Shown here: positions 1-8,696 of the stretch, in pieces
How the letters are laid out: each line of letters starts with the position of its first letter
Position numbering within the stretch: the first letter of the stretch is position 1
Source of the DNA: Xaviernesmea oryzae
Lineage (GTDB): Bacteria > Pseudomonadota > Alphaproteobacteria > Rhizobiales > Rhizobiaceae
DNA: 64,000 nucleotides
Assembly: GCF_900109605.1 (NCBI RefSeq)
Contig: NZ_FOAM01000021.1
Location: 1-64,000, forward strand
Direction: 5' to 3'
Program-made: the position numbers and the translations under genes
The notes under the pieces: model-generated
Database searches by the model: none
Seen by the model: the letters and a program-made list of their open reading frames with translations, nothing else
Told to the model about the DNA's origin: nothing

Positions 1-1
1 T

Positions 2-319
2 CCGGACCTGCTGGCGATACCTGTCGGCAAGCCGAGACTGTTCCTCGCCGACAAAGGATATGACGGTGATTTCCTGCGCGAGGAACTCCTGATCCATGGG
101 ATCAGGCCAGTCATTCCGCCGAAGGCCAACCGGAAGAACCCGCCTGCCTGTGACTTCCGGGCATACAAGGATCGAAACCGCATTGAGCGGATGTTCAACC
201 GCCTCAAGCAGTTCCGTCGCGTTGCGACCCGATACGACAAGACCCGAAAATCCTTCTCAGCATTTCTCGCCCTGGCTGCCGCTAAGATATGGCTGCCATA
301 CTTTGTCAACAGGACCTAG
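2..319 (+). CDS. IS5-family transposase, C-terminal part (runs off left edge)
   Basis: The frame is open from the first bases and ends at TAG 317-319, giving about 105 residues of the C-terminal part of a DDE transposase. Visible signatures are LADKGYDGD, which carries an active-site Asp, and YKDRNRIERMFNRLK, which fits the IS5/IS4-type Y-(2)-R-(3)-E-(6)-K signature exactly and supplies the catalytic Glu. The tail FSAFLALAAAKIWLPY is typical of IS427-like members. The start and the first catalytic Asp lie outside the window, so intactness cannot be judged. No terminal inverted repeat could be confirmed. The element borders two AT-richer genes, which suggests an acquired segment. Confidence 0.85.
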   Translation, partial: PDLLAIPVGKPRLFLADKGYDGDFLREELLIHGIRPVIPPKANRKNPPACDFRAYKDRNRIERMFNRLKQFRRVATRYDKTRKSFSAFLALAAAKIWLPYFVNRT

Positions 320-488
320 GGCGCATGCTGCGAACAAGTCTCGGAGAGCTTCTACATGAAGTGGAATGATTTATTAAAGCAATCCGTCCTAAGGGCGCTT
401 TCAATGCCTGAATATACGGCTTATACTGGGCGGAAACCAATTCGAATTTTGCACCGATACGCTGCTGGATCGGCTTACCTGGAACTCG

Positions 489-1220
489 TTATGTGAAGTC
501 ATCCGGAAATCGAATCTGCGGCGCAACATAAGGTTCGAATACGCCCCGTGCGACCCGCTTTTCGAATAAGTATAAAAACTTCTCTACGTGGTTTACGGCC
601 ATGCCTTTGAAGTCCAAATAAGAATATTCATGCCACTTGCTCTCTAAAAGACGTTGGATGATCTCGTCCGTAAAACGCATCTTTACGACCCGCCCGGGAT
701 TGCCGACGACTATCGCGTAGGCAGGTACATCCTTCGTTACCACGGCATTAGTGCCAATAATGCAACCGTCTCCCAAGTTTACCCCGCCTCGAATATAGGC
801 TCTCTCGCCGATCCAGACATCGTTTCCGATTGTGATATCCTGCCGCTTTTGTTCGCTTCCATCCAGGCTGCGGATTTGAAATGCGCTATCGGACGGAATG
901 AAACCGCCGCCCAGAAAGTGCCGGTCATACAGGGCGCCCGAAGTGCTCAGCCAATCCGTAGGATGCTCTACAGCGCCAAAGCTGACATTTGCGGCAATCG
1001 AGCAATAGCGACCGATCTTCTTGATGCGGTTGAGTGACGACCACGAATACGAGAAGGCACCGAGATGCGCGGCGTTTTCGAACGAGCAGCCAGCAAACAG
1101 GCCGAACGGCGCGTGGATCTCGAAACCTTGAGGCGCGTAAACATGCGCACCAGCGGGAACGATAACGTTCTGAGCTTTGAGTCTTGCTTCGATGTCGTCT
1201 GTTACGCGAATATATATCAT
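489..1220 (-). CDS. CatB/Vat-like hexapeptide acyltransferase
   Basis: 243 residues. The middle and C-terminal parts contain left-handed beta-helix hexapeptide turns (ITIGNDVWIGERAYIRGG, then LGDGCIIGTNAVVTKDVPAYAIVVGNPGRVVKMRF), the classic C-terminal half of CatB/Vat/NodL-type O-acetyltransferases. The stretch IGRYCSIAANVSFGAVEHP resembles the substrate-side loop with a catalytic-type His. It would transfer an acyl group from acyl-CoA to a sugar or other hydroxyl acceptor in the cytoplasm; the acceptor is unknown. It lies 74 bases downstream of the 1295-2674 gene on the same strand, so the two are probably co-transcribed. Base composition is visibly more AT-rich than the rest of the window, and an IS remnant lies downstream, both consistent with horizontal gain. 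The ribosome site is weak (GAGATAG). Confidence 0.75.
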   Translation of the reverse strand: MIYIRVTDDIEARLKAQNVIVPAGAHVYAPQGFEIHAPFGLFAGCSFENAAHLGAFSYSWSSLNRIKKIGRYCSIAANVSFGAVEHPTDWLSTSGALYDRHFLGGGFIPSDSAFQIRSLDGSEQKRQDITIGNDVWIGERAYIRGGVNLGDGCIIGTNAVVTKDVPAYAIVVGNPGRVVKMRFTDEIIQRLLESKWHEYSYLDFKGMAVNHVEKFLYLFEKRVARGVFEPYVAPQIRFPDDFT

Positions 1221-1294
1221 GCGGCTATCTCGAAAACCTGATCCCTACCGCACATGATAAGCTGCGCGTCTATGCGGCCGATGCGGGTAATGAT

Positions 1295-2674
1295 TCAATT
1301 CAGTCTCAGCGTCCGTTCACGAAGTTTGACCAGAGCCGACCTGCGGGAGGCGTCTTCAAGTTGTAAAAAATGCTCAAAAGCAGCGGTCGAAATGAGCGTT
1401 CGAAATTGCGTGGAAAATGCTTCTGGTAAATCCTGGCCCAGTTGTTTTCGGGCCAACGCCAGCAATTGTCCGAGAGACGCGGATTTTACAGTCATCCCTT
1501 CCACTGTCTCGTCTGCAAACCCGGCAGGATTGTCCACTGCCAACAAGTCCTCTAGGCGGACACAAAGCTTGACGACGCGTCTGGAAACCTCCCAATGCTG
1601 ATCGGCATCAATCGCACGACGGCTTGCCGAGCTTAGCACGATAAGCACCAGGGCCTGTGCGACATTGCCAATTTTTCCTTCCAGCAACGCGGCACTGAAA
1701 AGCAGGCCGTCGCACTGAAGCGACTCTGACGCGCACACTTCAATGGCCTTGGCCAAGCTTTGCTCCGCCAGTGAATGTTTACCGCGGCGGATGTGGTTGA
1801 TGGTCTCCAGGCTCAGCAGGGAAATTTCCTGAACACCCGTCCAGGAGTGCCCCGACGCTTGTTGTTTTTGGAGGCAGGCTATTGTCTCCACCAGTGTCAA
1901 GGTTTTGTCCGGAGTGATGTATCCATGATGACCGTAGACGCTGAAGGAAATGCTGTTTTCTTCCAAATGTCGCGCCAAGTCCCGATGAATATAATCCCAG
2001 CGAGACCGCTCGCTGATGGCGCGGCCAAAAAGGGACGCGTAGATATCGATCGCCTCGGAAGTGCCGATCGCAAGGCTGTCATCCGCCCAGAGCGTTCCCG
2101 GGATACGGCCATCGACGAAAATGTGCGTGTCTGTGCACTTTCGGCGAATGAGGTCTTCATCCAGATAGTTGAGACGGAAGTCGGACCGCATCCTGACCAC
2201 ATAATCGAATTTCTTACCTGTTCGAGCTTCGATTTTGCGTTTGATTTCATTGGCGCGCCATACTTTGTACAGCATCCGCAAGCTGTTCATGTCCTGGCGG
2301 ACTTCGTTAAAGGAGAGATCCAGTTCGTCAGGCTGCTCGACATCAATGACAGCGTCGGGAAAGTAGCCGCGTATAAGATCGGCGACGGGCGTGCGCGCTT
2401 GAATATCCGCCTGAGCCTCCACGTAGTGGAAAATTTCAGGACTGAAGTCCGTAATCCGTCTCGACAGCCACGACCATGTCATTGCCCAGCAAACATCGAT
2501 ATCAAACATCCGGAATAACTGAGCCGAGGAAACAAATCCGTCAGACCGACGCCCGATTTTGGACCAAACCGAAAAGACAAAGGTGACGTCTGAGCCCTTT
2601 GTTGCCTCGAGAAGGTTTCGGAAGGACGCATCGGGAGCCCGGATCTGACCAGAGACGCAGATGCAGATCGACAT
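1295..2674 (-). CDS. Unrecognised protein of a polysaccharide-locus type (CVSGQIR motif)
   Basis: 459 residues from the ATG at 2674. A longer frame begins at 2731, but GAAGGAAG lies just upstream of 2674 and the conserved-looking N-terminus SICICVSGQIR starts there. The first half resembles uncharacterised proteins, often found in glycan biosynthesis loci, that begin with a (C/F)xSGQxR strand and carry an RMRSD motif (here FDYVVRMRSDFRLNYLDEDL around residue 190). This is compatible with a nucleotide-sugar-binding fold but not proof of one. The C-terminal half is helical and may form TPR-like repeats. No signal peptide or membrane segment is seen. Paired with the downstream acyltransferase, a role in surface-glycan modification is an inference only. 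AT-richer than its neighbours. Confidence 0.6.
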   Translation of the reverse strand: MSICICVSGQIRAPDASFRNLLEATKGSDVTFVFSVWSKIGRRSDGFVSSAQLFRMFDIDVCWAMTWSWLSRRITDFSPEIFHYVEAQADIQARTPVADLIRGYFPDAVIDVEQPDELDLSFNEVRQDMNSLRMLYKVWRANEIKRKIEARTGKKFDYVVRMRSDFRLNYLDEDLIRRKCTDTHIFVDGRIPGTLWADDSLAIGTSEAIDIYASLFGRAISERSRWDYIHRDLARHLEENSISFSVYGHHGYITPDKTLTLVETIACLQKQQASGHSWTGVQEISLLSLETINHIRRGKHSLAEQSLAKAIEVCASESLQCDGLLFSAALLEGKIGNVAQALVLIVLSSASRRAIDADQHWEVSRRVVKLCVRLEDLLAVDNPAGFADETVEGMTVKSASLGQLLALARKQLGQDLPEAFSTQFRTLISTAAFEHFLQLEDASRRSALVKLRERTLRLN

Positions 2675-3091
2675 GACAACTTCCTTCAAGCTTCCAGACC
2701 GCGGCGCCGGATTATAGCGCATGTGCAGCAAGGCGTTCCGCCGCGCGAGGAATAGCGGACGGATGAAGCGCTGGCAACAAGCGGCCCTTGCGGCGCTGTT
2801 TGCCGACTATCAATCCGGTAACCAGCAATCCGCCGGTGTTTTTCAGAGCCGTTGATCGTGCTGTCAAGCTTGCGCCATACCACACGCGAACCTCCCTCAA
2901 TCTGGCCTGAGACCCATTGCCTGCCACCGCAGCCGGCAATTTCCCCGGCCATCCACTCTTGCCGGCATGTCCGCCACCCTCTTCGCGCGAAAGCAGTGGT
3001 CAGCAAGAGGAAATTTGCGTTAAACCTGTGCTCGGTGCCATCGGGCGCTGACGTCGGTGCGGCGTGAAAACAAGGCAGGGAGGCAGGCGGC
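2675..3091. other. Intergenic region without a convincing gene
   Basis: Frames crossing this stretch on either strand lack recognisable motifs and have weak starts. It must hold the promoter of the minus-strand gene starting at 2674 and of the plus-strand DUF853 gene, whose ribosome site GGGAGGCAGG lies just before 3092. No strong palindrome was noticed. Base composition shifts from AT-richer on the left to typical GC-rich on the right, so a boundary of the acquired left segment may lie here. Confidence 0.5.
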
Positions 3092-4657
3092 ATGCTGGAG
3101 ACCGGAAAGATCTTTATCGGGACGAGCGGCATGGGGCATCAGCCGCCCGGCGGGAGCGAGGCGGGGGAGGGCGAGTATCTGGATCTCCGCTTTGCCAATC
3201 GCCACGGGCTGATCACCGGCGCGACCGGCACCGGCAAGACGGTGACGCTGCAGGTTCTGGCCGAGGGCTTTTCCAAAGCGGGCGTGCCGGTCTTCTGCGC
3301 CGATATCAAGGGCGATCTCTCGGGCATCGCGGCCGAGGGCGTGCCGAAGGATTTTCTGCTCAAGCGCGCGGCCGAGATCGGGCTGCAGCCCTATCTCTTT
3401 GAAGCCTTTCCGGCGATTTTCTGGGATCTCTACGGTGAGAAGGGCCACCGGGTGCGGGCCACCGTCTCGGAAATGGGGCCGCTGCTGCTGGCCCGGCTGA
3501 TGGATGCGAGCGAGGCGCAGGAAGGCGTGCTCGCCATCGCCTTCAAGATCGCCGACGAAGGCGGCCTCCCCCTGCTCGACCTGAAGGACCTGCAGGCGCT
3601 TTTGACCTATATGGGGGAGCATGCGGGTGAGCTGTCCACGCGCTATGGGCTGATCTCCAAATCCTCGCTCGGCTCGATCCAGCGCGCGCTTCTCGTGCTG
3701 GAGGGGCAGGGCGCCGACCAGTTCTTCGGCGAGCCGGCGCTGAAGATCGCCGATCTCATGCGCACGGATGCGGAAGGGCGCGGCATCGTCTCCGTGCTCG
3801 CCGCCGACAGGCTGATGATGAATCCGCGGCTTTATGGCACTTTTCTGCTCTGGCTGCTTTCGGAGCTGTTCGAGGAACTGCCCGAGATCGGCGATCCGGA
3901 AAAGCCGCGCCTCGTGTTCTTTTTCGATGAGGCCCATCTTCTGTTCAAGGATGCGCCCCGCGTGCTTCTGGAGCGGGTGGAACAGGTGGTGCGCCTGATC
4001 CGCTCCAAGGGTGTCGGCGTCTATTTCGTCACGCAAAATCCGCTCGATGTCCCGGAAACCGTGCTCGCTCAGCTTGGCAACCGGGTTCAGCATGCCCTGC
4101 GCGCCTATACGCCGCGCGAGCAGAAGGCGGTGAAGACGGCGGCCGAAACCTTTCGCCCCAATCCGGCTTTCGACTGCGCCGAGGCGATCACGGAACTCGG
4201 CACCGGCGAGGCGCTGGTCTCCACGCTCGAAGGCAAGGGCGCGCCTTCCATGGTCCAGCGCACGCTGATCCGTCCGCCGTCCGGCCGCGTCGGGCCGATC
4301 AGCGATGACGAGCGCCGGCAGCTGCTGGCAACAAGCGTCGTCGCCGGGCTTTATGATCGCGATATCGACCGTGAGTCGGCCTATGAGATCCTGAATGCCC
4401 GTGCCGCCAAGGCACAGGAACAGGTCCAGGCAGAAAAGGCGGCCCGCGAGGCCGAGGCCGATCCGCCGCCTAGCCGTTGGACATTGCCCGGTTTCGGCCA
4501 TCAGGAGGAGACGCAGGCCAAGACCTCAAAGCCTAGTCGGGCCGGCTATCAGCGCGAAACAGTAGCCGAAGCGGCCATGAAGTCCGTCGCGCGCACGGTC
4601 GCCTCTTCGCTCGGGCGCGCGCTAGTTCGCGGCATTCTCGGCAGCCTCAAGCGGTAG
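3092..4657 (+). CDS. DUF853/HerA-like P-loop ATPase (YjgR family)
   Basis: 521 residues, the usual length of this family. Walker A is GATGTGKT at residues 43-50, following the typical N-terminal strand [26 protein letters not shown] follows, as in DUF853 proteins. Walker B is [13 protein letters not shown] around residues 270-282, and a conserved [30 protein letters not shown] block follows as a HerA/FtsK-like sensor and arginine-finger region. The C-terminus is basic ([24 protein letters not shown]). Proteins of this family are predicted hexameric ATPases of unclear role; the E. coli homologue YjgR is uncharacterised. Single gene with a strong ribosome site. Nothing suggests truncation. Confidence 0.9.
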   Translation: MLETGKIFIGTSGMGHQPPGGSEAGEGEYLDLRFANRHGLITGATGTGKTVTLQVLAEGFSKAGVPVFCADIKGDLSGIAAEGVPKDFLLKRAAEIGLQPYLFEAFPAIFWDLYGEKGHRVRATVSEMGPLLLARLMDASEAQEGVLAIAFKIADEGGLPLLDLKDLQALLTYMGEHAGELSTRYGLISKSSLGSIQRALLVLEGQGADQFFGEPALKIADLMRTDAEGRGIVSVLAADRLMMNPRLYGTFLLWLLSELFEELPEIGDPEKPRLVFFFDEAHLLFKDAPRVLLERVEQVVRLIRSKGVGVYFVTQNPLDVPETVLAQLGNRVQHALRAYTPREQKAVKTAAETFRPNPAFDCAEAITELGTGEALVSTLEGKGAPSMVQRTLIRPPSGRVGPISDDERRQLLATSVVAGLYDRDIDRESAYEILNARAAKAQEQVQAEKAAREAEADPPPSRWTLPGFGHQEETQAKTSKPSRAGYQRETVAEAAMKSVARTVASSLGRALVRGILGSLKR

Positions 4658-5183
4658 AAACTTGGCGCGCAAAACCCTCTCATCTTCGCCATAGCGCCGG
4701 CGGGCGCATCTTGACGAGGCCATGCGTCGACGCATGCGGCATGGTGGGGCGATTTAGGGTTTCGAGAGCGGAAGCAGTAGGCGCCTGCCAGCCGGCGCAT
4801 CGGGGACGATGAGCCTCCCCGACCCAAGGCAAGGGCTTTGCTCTCGAAAGGAGTGACGCAAATGGGGTTTTTCCCTGTGAGCATCACGCTTAGCATAAGG
4901 AAAACCCGCACGGGCTGGCAAGCATACGTGCGGGTCACATTCCTCGTCTAAGCGCAGGCCACCGAGGCTCGAACTTCGGTGGCCACTCCTTGATATTACC
5001 GTCGGGCGCCGCCTTTTTCAAGCGGCGCCCATGTGGCGCATCACGCATGACACCGTTCCCTAACGCCAGGCCATCGCCGAGCTTTCGCGGAAGAGTATTC
5101 CGCAAAAACCGTCTGCCTCTCCTATCGTCGAACCCCGCCGGCATGTCTTTTAAGAGGCTGGCGGGTGGCGCGAGCACGCCGGC
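4658..5183. other. Convergent intergenic region dense in inverted repeats (candidate structured RNA)
   Basis: This stretch lies between the 3' ends of two convergent genes and carries an unusual run of stems. There is a 16-base perfect palindrome, CATGCGTCGACGCATG, at 4721-4736. A 10-base perfect stem 4760-4769/4840-4849 (TTTCGAGAGC with its complement) encloses two hairpins, 4781-4785/4794-4798 and 4800-4806/4816-4822, which makes a three-way-junction shape. A stem with one bulge lies at 4865-4874/4899-4907. Perfect 9-base stems lie at 4904-4912/4927-4935, 4957-4965/4976-4984 and 5004-5012/5022-5030. No protein-coding gene is convincing. It could be terminators, a repeat element or a non-coding RNA; the strand is undecided. 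Confidence 0.55.
4904..4935 (-). terminator. Probable intrinsic terminator for the minus strand (ohr side)
   Basis: Read on the minus strand, the perfect stem ACCCGCACG...CGTGCGGGT is followed at once by TTTCCTTA, the layout of a rho-independent terminator. It would stop transcripts coming from ohr, whose stop codon is about 250 bases upstream of it. The 14-base loop is longer than usual. Confidence 0.45.
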
Positions 5184-5609
5184 TCAGGCGAGCGAGACGT
5201 CGACTTCGGTAGCCGTGCGCATGGCGTGGCTGTAGGGGCAGACGATGTGGGCGGCGGCCACGAGTTCTTCGGCCTGGCTGCGTTCGACACCAGGCAGGTC
5301 CACCAGAAGCGACACCTCGATACCGAAGCCGGTGCCGTCATCACGCGGACCGATGCCGACGGTCGCCGTTACCTTGGCGTCGTCGGGAACCTTGATCTTC
5401 TTCTGGCCAGCAACGAAGCGCATGGCGCCGAGGAAGCAGGCGGAATAACCCGTGGCGAAGAGCTGTTCGGGATTGGTGCCGGTGGCGCCGTCGCCGCCCA
5501 GCGCCTTGGGCACCGTCAGCGTAACGTCGAGAACGCCGTCTTCGGTGGCGGCGTGGCCGGCGCGGCCGCCGCCGGTTGCGGTGGCCTTGGTGGTGTAAAG
5601 GATCGGCAT
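5184..5609 (-). CDS. ohr: Organic hydroperoxide resistance protein Ohr
   Basis: 141 residues from the ATG at 5609 (start MPILYTTKATATGGGRAG), the standard Ohr N-terminus and length. The frame continues upstream without support. Ohr is a thiol peroxidase that reduces organic hydroperoxides with two reactive cysteines, both seen here: Cys58 in FATGYSACF and Cys124 in VCPYSHAM. The tag PEQLFATGYSACF is diagnostic for the OsmC/Ohr fold. It acts in the cytoplasm and needs a lipoyl or dithiol reductant. Divergent from the MarR-type regulator at 5724, the classical ohr/ohrR arrangement, so repression by OhrR and induction by organic peroxides are expected. Confidence 0.95.
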   Translation of the reverse strand: MPILYTTKATATGGGRAGHAATEDGVLDVTLTVPKALGGDGATGTNPEQLFATGYSACFLGAMRFVAGQKKIKVPDDAKVTATVGIGPRDDGTGFGIEVSLLVDLPGVERSQAEELVAAAHIVCPYSHAMRTATEVDVSLA

Positions 5610-5653
5610 GGTCAACTCCTGAGGTTCAACATGGATAATGATTTTCTGATAGC

Positions 5654-5685
5654 GCAAAATTAAATGATGCGCAATCCAATTTTGC
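5654..5685. promoter_or_regulatory. Candidate OhrR operator in the ohr-ohrR intergenic region
   Basis: A perfect inverted repeat GCAAAATT (5654-5661) / AATTTTGC (5678-5685) has arms whose centres are 24 bases apart, in the AT-rich gap between the divergent ohr and ohrR genes. OhrR proteins bind AT-rich inverted repeats overlapping the ohr promoter; that this is the site is inferred from position and symmetry. Confidence 0.45.
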
Positions 5686-5723
5686 AAATTGCCGCGATGG
5701 TCTGAATTTGCGATAAGAAACTT

Positions 5724-6221
5724 ATGACAAAGCCAGACGCCCCTGCTGACCGACCTGACGCCGAGGACGGCGCAAGTGCGCCTATGCCCCGGCTGGCGGA
5801 TCATCTCTGCTTTTCGGTCTATGCGCTGGCCCACGCCTTCAACCGCGCCTACAAGCCGCTGCTCGACAAGGTCGGGCTGACCTATCCCCAATATCTCGTA
5901 CTCCTGACGCTGTTCGAGGAGGGGAAATTGACAGTCAAGGCGATCGGCGAGCGGCTGAGCCTGGATTCCGGCACGCTTTCGCCCTTGTTGAAGCGGCTGG
6001 ACGCGGCTGGGCTGGTTACGCGGCTGCGCGATGCGCGCGACGAACGCCAAGTGCTGATTCAGCTGACGGAGAAGGGTGAGCGTCTCCGGCCGGACATCGG
6101 GGCGATCCATCAGGCCATCGGCGCTGCGGTCGGCTGCAGTCTCAGCGATACCGAGGCGTTGCAGCGCCAGCTTCGGGATCTGACCACGCAACTCGGCGCG
6201 GCGGCGCCATCGATATCCTGA
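5724..6221 (+). CDS. ohrR: MarR-family organic-peroxide sensor OhrR
   Basis: 165 residues. The core LCFSVYALAHAFNRAYKPLLDKVGLTYPQYLVLLTLFEEG is characteristic of OhrR. The peroxide-sensing cysteine is Cys29 in HLCFSVY, and a second Cys near the C-terminus (VGCSLSD) fits the two-Cys OhrR class that forms an intersubunit disulfide. The winged helix spans roughly residues 75-115 (LTVKAIGERLSLDSGTLSPLL, then a wing with RDARDERQVLIQLT). It would repress ohr and itself until oxidised. Divergently transcribed from ohr with the operator between them. The N-terminal 20 residues are Asp/Pro/Ala-rich and lie outside the conserved fold. Confidence 0.93.
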   Translation: MTKPDAPADRPDAEDGASAPMPRLADHLCFSVYALAHAFNRAYKPLLDKVGLTYPQYLVLLTLFEEGKLTVKAIGERLSLDSGTLSPLLKRLDAAGLVTRLRDARDERQVLIQLTEKGERLRPDIGAIHQAIGAAVGCSLSDTEALQRQLRDLTTQLGAAAPSIS

Positions 6222-6746
6222 GACGTCGCCTGCGCGTGCACGTCTCCGAACTCAACCTTAAGGATACAGCGGCTTGAAGTGCAGCCTGGCGCCCTCGACG
6301 ATCACAAAGGGCTAAAACCTGCTAGACGACGTGTCCGCGCCGCCCATGCAATTCAACGTCTATTTCTGTTTTAAGTCAAAGACTTAAGTCGCCTGACACC
6401 TGGCCTGTCCGCGTTTTCCGGTCGCCTTCCCATCCTTTGCTTCGCCCTTCGTCGATCTTTCCTTCTTCAAGCCCTGCGTTACTCTCAAAGGCGGGATGAT
6501 TCGGGAGGGGCACAATTCTGAGATTTAGATATGAGGCATTTGCGGCCTACGCGTTGGAGAGCGGGGCTGCGACGGACCGAACGGCATGAGGACATATGCC
6601 GACCGACCCAGCAGGATGTTATCGGGGAGAGCGCCGGGTTCCACAGCGCGCCCATCCTCACCGCGCGCGTCCTACGCCATCGCGCATAGGGGCGAGAGAC
6701 GCGAGCGGATGGTGCGGAGCTCGGGTGACTTGGGGGACGGCCTCCT
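6222..6746. other. Intergenic region upstream of the sensor kinase
   Basis: No convincing gene on either strand. A short perfect hairpin TTAAGTC-AAA-GACTTAA lies at 6371-6387 in an AT-rich patch, about 150 bases after ohrR, and could be a regulator site or a weak terminator. The promoter for the 6747 kinase gene must lie in the right part. A large minus-strand frame that overlaps here is a shadow of the kinase gene. Confidence 0.45.
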
Positions 6747-8696
6747 ATGTCCGTAACCACGCTTGCCCAGACGCCCGGTTTGGGTGGGCGGTTGATGTCG
6801 ATCAGTGGCCATGCTGCCGCCGTCCTCTGCATCATGCTGGGCGGCGTGGTTCTTCTGCTTTGGATTGTGCAGCCTGCCGCCGTCGTTGCTGATTATCCGG
6901 CGATCTTCGTCACCGAACTGATCTCGGCCCTTTGTTTCGTGCTTACGGGCCTTGCCCTCTGGATGATGCTTGCGGATGCCCGCAAAGCCGGAACGATATT
7001 TTGCCTGCTGTCGATCGCGATCGCCGGCGACTCGCTGATTTTCGATGTTTTCAACTGGGATCCAGGTCTCGATGCGCTTCTGCCGCGGCTCTTTGCCCAC
7101 GCGGCACGGCAGCCGAAACATGTCGTCGGCGGAACGGCGCTCTGTTTCATCCTGATCGACCTGGCGATCCTGCGCACGATCTTGAAAGGCGGCCCGTCGC
7201 ATTGGAGCATCGCGCTGCCGGCGCTTGTGTTCATGATCGCCGCCGGCACCATTCTGACCTACGCGCTGCATCTTGGCGTCGAGCCACGCTGGCTGCCGCT
7301 GAAAGTGGTCTCGCCCTATACGACGCTCTGTTTTCTCGCTTTGTCGCTGGCGCTGATCTTTCATCATGTGCGCCTGCTCGATTATCACCGCCAGACGGTT
7401 GCGGCGATGCTCGCTTCGGCCACCTATGTTCTCTTGCTGCTTCTCACGCTGCTGGGGCTGGAAAGCAGTGCCGAAGGCGCGGTGCCGCTGCTCTCGGGGC
7501 CGGAAACGCATGATATTCTGGCCGCCGTCCTGCTCGCATCCGGCGTCATTTTCACCGTGCTGGTGGTCTACGCCTTCCGCAACGCCCAGCGTCATGCCGA
7601 TGTGGCGGCCCAGCTTTCCGAGAGCCAGCAGCGCCTTGCGGCCATCATCGAGACGGCGGTGGACGGCTTCATCACCATCGACGAGCGCGGGACGATCCTG
7701 TCGATCAACGCCGCCTGCGAGCGCATCTTCGGCTATCCCGCGCGCGACATGCTCGGCCAGAATGTCCGCATGCTGATGCCGGACCCTTACAGGCGCGACC
7801 ATGACGGCTATATGCGCAACTACCACGCGACCGGCCGGGCCAAGGTGATCGGCATCGGTCGCGAGGTGGAAGGCCTGCGCCGCAACGGGACGACCTTTCC
7901 GCTCGATCTTGCCGTCACCCGCATCGAGCTGCCGCATCAGGTGATCTATAGCGGAATCGTGCGCGATATTTCCGAGCGCAAGCGCCAGGAACGCGCGCTG
8001 CTGGAGGCCAATGCCGAGATGGAGGAATTCTCCTACCGCACCTCGCATGATCTGCGCTCGCCCATCGCCTCCGCGCTGGGCCTCGCCGCCATCGCCCGCG
8101 AGATGACGCAGGATGGCGCGCCGCCCGAGGCCGTAGCGCAGGTGATCGAACGCATCGATGGCGGGCTGCGCCGGTTGGACCGGCTGATCCAGGACATCAT
8201 CGCGCTGACCCGTACCAAGCTTCTGGAGGAGCCGGCGGCCGAGCTGGCGCTGGCGGATGCCGTGCGCGAAACGATCGAGCGGCTGCGCTTCATCGGCAGC
8301 GGGCGCCGCATCGCCTTTTCCGTCGAGGCGGACAAGGATCTGGTGATCGCCACGAAGATCTCCCGCGTGCAGATGATCCTCGACAATCTGATTTCCAATG
8401 CGATCAAATATTCCGATCCGCAGGAAGAGGCGCCCTATGTGCGGGTTCTCCTGCGTCTGGAGGGCGATATGATCTCCATTACCGTCAGCGACAACGGGCT
8501 CGGCATCGATTCCGAACAGCAGCGCCACCTGTTCCAGATGTTTCGCCGGTTTCACCCCGGCCACAGCCAGGGCAGTGGGCTGGGCCTTTATATCCTGCGC
8601 AAGAGCGTCGAGCATCTGGGCGGCTCCGTGGCCTATCACCCGCTCGACAAGGGCAGTGCTTTCGTCGTACGTTTTCCGGCAAGGACCTGCCCATGA
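6747..8696 (+). CDS. Membrane histidine kinase with FixL-like PAS domain
   Basis: 649 residues. The first ~280 form seven or eight hydrophobic segments (a MASE-like membrane sensor domain). A PAS domain follows (about 295-410) with FixL-type sequence: MPDPYRRDHDGYMRNY and IGIGREVEGLRRNGTTFPLDLAV. His352 and Arg372 sit at the positions and 20-residue spacing of the heme ligand His200 and gating Arg220 of Bradyrhizobium FixL, so heme binding is possible, although many heme-free PAS domains keep this His. The H-box is EFSYRTSHDLRSPI with phospho-acceptor His434. The HATPase part has N-box DNLISNAIKYS, DNGLGID and GSGLGLYI. The gene overlaps the next response regulator by ATGA, so the two form an operon and a likely cognate pair. 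Confidence 0.85.
   Translation: MSVTTLAQTPGLGGRLMSISGHAAAVLCIMLGGVVLLLWIVQPAAVVADYPAIFVTELISALCFVLTGLALWMMLADARKAGTIFCLLSIAIAGDSLIFDVFNWDPGLDALLPRLFAHAARQPKHVVGGTALCFILIDLAILRTILKGGPSHWSIALPALVFMIAAGTILTYALHLGVEPRWLPLKVVSPYTTLCFLALSLALIFHHVRLLDYHRQTVAAMLASATYVLLLLLTLLGLESSAEGAVPLLSGPETHDILAAVLLASGVIFTVLVVYAFRNAQRHADVAAQLSESQQRLAAIIETAVDGFITIDERGTILSINAACERIFGYPARDMLGQNVRMLMPDPYRRDHDGYMRNYHATGRAKVIGIGREVEGLRRNGTTFPLDLAVTRIELPHQVIYSGIVRDISERKRQERALLEANAEMEEFSYRTSHDLRSPIASALGLAAIAREMTQDGAPPEAVAQVIERIDGGLRRLDRLIQDIIALTRTKLLEEPAAELALADAVRETIERLRFIGSGRRIAFSVEADKDLVIATKISRVQMILDNLISNAIKYSDPQEEAPYVRVLLRLEGDMISITVSDNGLGIDSEQQRHLFQMFRRFHPGHSQGSGLGLYILRKSVEHLGGSVAYHPLDKGSAFVVRFPARTCP

Noticed and set aside
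3020-4501. A 493-codon minus-strand open frame opposite the DUF853 gene
   Set aside because: The plus strand has Walker motifs and a proper ribosome site; the mirror has none.
4747-4870. tmRNA-like start (GGGGCGATTTAGGGTTTCGA) in the structured region
   Set aside because: No tag-peptide frame of the usual A-N-D-N...A-A type follows and no CCA-ended acceptor stem could be formed, so a tmRNA call is not supported.
6672-8639. A 655-codon minus-strand open frame opposite the histidine kinase
   Set aside because: Shadow of the kinase gene; rich in His/Arg/Gln/Asp as usual for such mirrors.
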